Assembly: GCA_000697335.1 (NCBI GenBank)
Contig: JNEM01014985.1
Location: 1-10,776 of the forward strand
DNA length: 10,776 nucleotides
Reading direction: 5' to 3'
From: Conidiobolus incongruus B7586
Taxonomy: Eukaryota > Entomophthoromycota > Entomophthoromycetes > Entomophthorales > Conidiobolaceae
Position numbers and translations under genes: made by a program
The notes under the pieces: generated by a model
Seen by the model: only the letters and a program-made list of their open reading frames with translations
Database searches by the model: none
Told to the model about the DNA's origin: nothing
Shown: positions 9,833-10,776 of the stretch, piece after piece
Position numbering within the stretch: the first letter of the stretch is position 1
Layout: every line of letters starts with the position of its first letter

Positions 9833-9848
9833 TATATATATATATATA
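9833..9848. repeat. (TA)8 microsatellite
   Basis: This is the second exact run of eight TA units. It is followed by an imperfect palindrome of the form TTTCAAAA...TTTTTGAAA at about 9852-9877, so the right half of the possible MITE could fold on itself. Confidence 0.9.
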
Positions 9849-9920
9849 ATCTTTCAAAATATAAAATATTTTTGAAATATTGAAAGTTAAAAAATTTGCC
9901 ATTTTTTAATTTCTATACTA

Positions 9921-10426
9921 ATAATAAACTCTTATAAAAAAAAGCTTATAAAGTTATACCTTCTAATAAACAAGGTAAATAAGTAAATTAAAAATAAATC
10001 TATATTTATTAAGAATTTTTTATAAAGATAAGCAATTTATATAAACCTTAGATAAAGTTATTATATTATTTATCATTATTTTAAGCTTTATAATTAAAAT
10101 TTCGTAGCAAGATTTATAAGTTACCTATTAACACTAAATAATTATTATTTAATTTTTTCCTTTTATTAATAGTTAATATATTCAAATATTTCATTCTTAT
10201 TTTAAGTTTATTATAGGAGTTTCTTAAACTACCTACTATTTAATTTAATTATAAGTCTTAAGTCAATATTAAAAATATCTTAAGATAATATTATTAACAA
10301 TTATTTAAATAATTAAGCTATTTTTGTAATATTAATAGATATTAGTATTATTTTTAATTCTTTTATATATAACAAAACCTTACTAATTATTTATAGCTGT
10401 TATTTTAATATTAATAAATTTTAATC
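9921..10426. other. Gene-free A+T-rich stretch before the 3' LTR
   Basis: I see no coding region, RNA gene or terminal repeat here. By position it would be the last internal part of the Ty3/gypsy element, where a polypurine tract is expected just before the LTR. No convincing purine run is left near 10400-10426, so the exact LTR start cannot be fixed. Confidence 0.5.
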
Positions 10427-10776
10427 TTTCAAAAAATAGGTTATAATCTATTTATTACTATAGATATATAACTTTAATTATAATTATTATATTAAAAATA
10501 TCTTTTTTTATTATAAGCTTATTAATTTATTTAAATATTTAAGCTATTAACTATTAACTAATAATTAAGTTGAGAATTAAAATAGTATCAAATTTTTATA
10601 ATTCTTAGTTAAAAATATTATAGATATTTATAATTTATAAGCTAATTATCTTATTAATATTTATTTTTACCATTTAATATATCTAATAGGCAAAATATTC
10701 AGATTTTTTACTTAATCTTTAAAATTGAAAAATAATATGTCATGAATATATTTTAATTTATTAATAACTAAATATC
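10427..10776 (+). repeat. 3' LTR of the Ty3/gypsy element, cut by window edge
   Basis: This is a direct repeat of about 1342-1690. The best-preserved block is about 10620-10685, where most positions agree with 1535-1600 and many of the differences are C/T. Elsewhere the two copies differ more, with small insertions and deletions. The repeat is still alignable at the last base of the window, so its end and the target-site duplication lie outside. Confidence 0.7.

Larger units (their letters stand above)
9559..9920. mobile_element. Possible MITE with short inverted ends
   Basis: AAAATGACAAATTT (9574-9587) is matched in inverted orientation by 9892-9905 with one difference (G/A) in 14. This pair brackets about 330 bases with no coding capacity, whose left third is clearly less A+T-rich than its surroundings. 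TA dinucleotides lie near both outer limits (about 9559 and 9916), but the bases outside the 14-base core do not pair well, so the true ends are uncertain. The pattern resembles short non-autonomous elements of the Tc1/mariner/pogo type. It could also be chance in A+T-rich DNA. Confidence 0.35.
1342..10776 (+). mobile_element. Fossil Ty3/gypsy LTR retrotransposon with nested insertions
   Basis: A degraded direct repeat (about 1342-1690 and about 10427 to the window end) brackets an internal region whose pol order is reverse transcriptase, RNase H, integrase on the + strand. This is the Ty3/gypsy order; copia elements place integrase first. The element is thoroughly broken, with far more than ten disruptions spread over the whole coding region, and looks like an old RIP-mutated copy. 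It spans about 9.4 kb here, including at least one later DNA transposon (7567-8799) and probably other insertions. The distance from integrase to 3' LTR is unusually long. It is possible that the two repeats belong to different copies of one family; the adapter at 1261 also casts doubt on the left edge. Confidence 0.75.

Noticed and set aside
1-10776. A mitochondrial or plastid genome, because of the extreme A+T content.
   Set aside because: No organelle gene, rRNA or tRNA is visible, while nuclear-type LTR and Tc1 transposons fill the window.
1-10776. Short open frames on both strands as small genes.
   Set aside because: In this composition ATG-to-stop frames arise by chance. None had a recognisable domain, and those with any similarity belong to broken transposon remnants.

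Overview
The window is about 85% A+T (sampled by eye) and holds no intact gene. It looks like a block of heavily mutated, nested transposons from a nuclear fungal genome, most likely a filamentous ascomycete (Pezizomycotina) that uses repeat-induced point mutation (RIP). The reasons are near-absent CpG (about five seen in the window), scarce CpA/TpG with abundant TpA, most surviving C followed by T or C, and stop codons in a Tc1 transposase where glutamine or tryptophan is expected. Genus and species cannot be read from this sequence.

Layout. Positions 1-1206 hold a degraded Tc1-type DNA transposon (copy A, + strand) whose outermost left ~22 bases lie outside the window. Positions 1261-1279 are an exact 19-base Tn5/Nextera mosaic end, which is sequencing-library adapter and not fungal DNA. 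From 1281 to about 1337 there is a third, inward-facing terminal repeat of the same Tc1 family. From about 1342 past the window end lies a fossil Ty3/gypsy LTR retrotransposon: 5' LTR about 1342-1690, an unresolved gag/protease side to about 4700, reverse transcriptase about 4740-5330, RNase H about 5510-5800, integrase about 6150-7070, and a 3' LTR from about 10427 that runs off the end. The long stretch between integrase and 3' LTR holds later or unrelated elements: a mariner-like transposase tail on the - strand (about 7135-7430), a nearly complete Tc1 copy B on the - strand (7567-8799, TA at both ends), and a possible short inverted-repeat element (about 9559-9920).

How the parts relate. 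Tc1 copies A and B are the same family and align along their whole length, but B keeps more C and G, so it is probably younger or less RIP-mutated than A and than the retroelement around it. B has DD34E spacing between its second and third catalytic positions, although the first catalytic position now reads Asn. The order of events seems to be: retroelement insertion, RIP decay, then (or alongside) Tc1 insertion and further decay.

I looked for an undescribed system and found no support for one. The most consequential observation is the adapter at 1261-1279, which makes the join between left and right parts of the window suspect.
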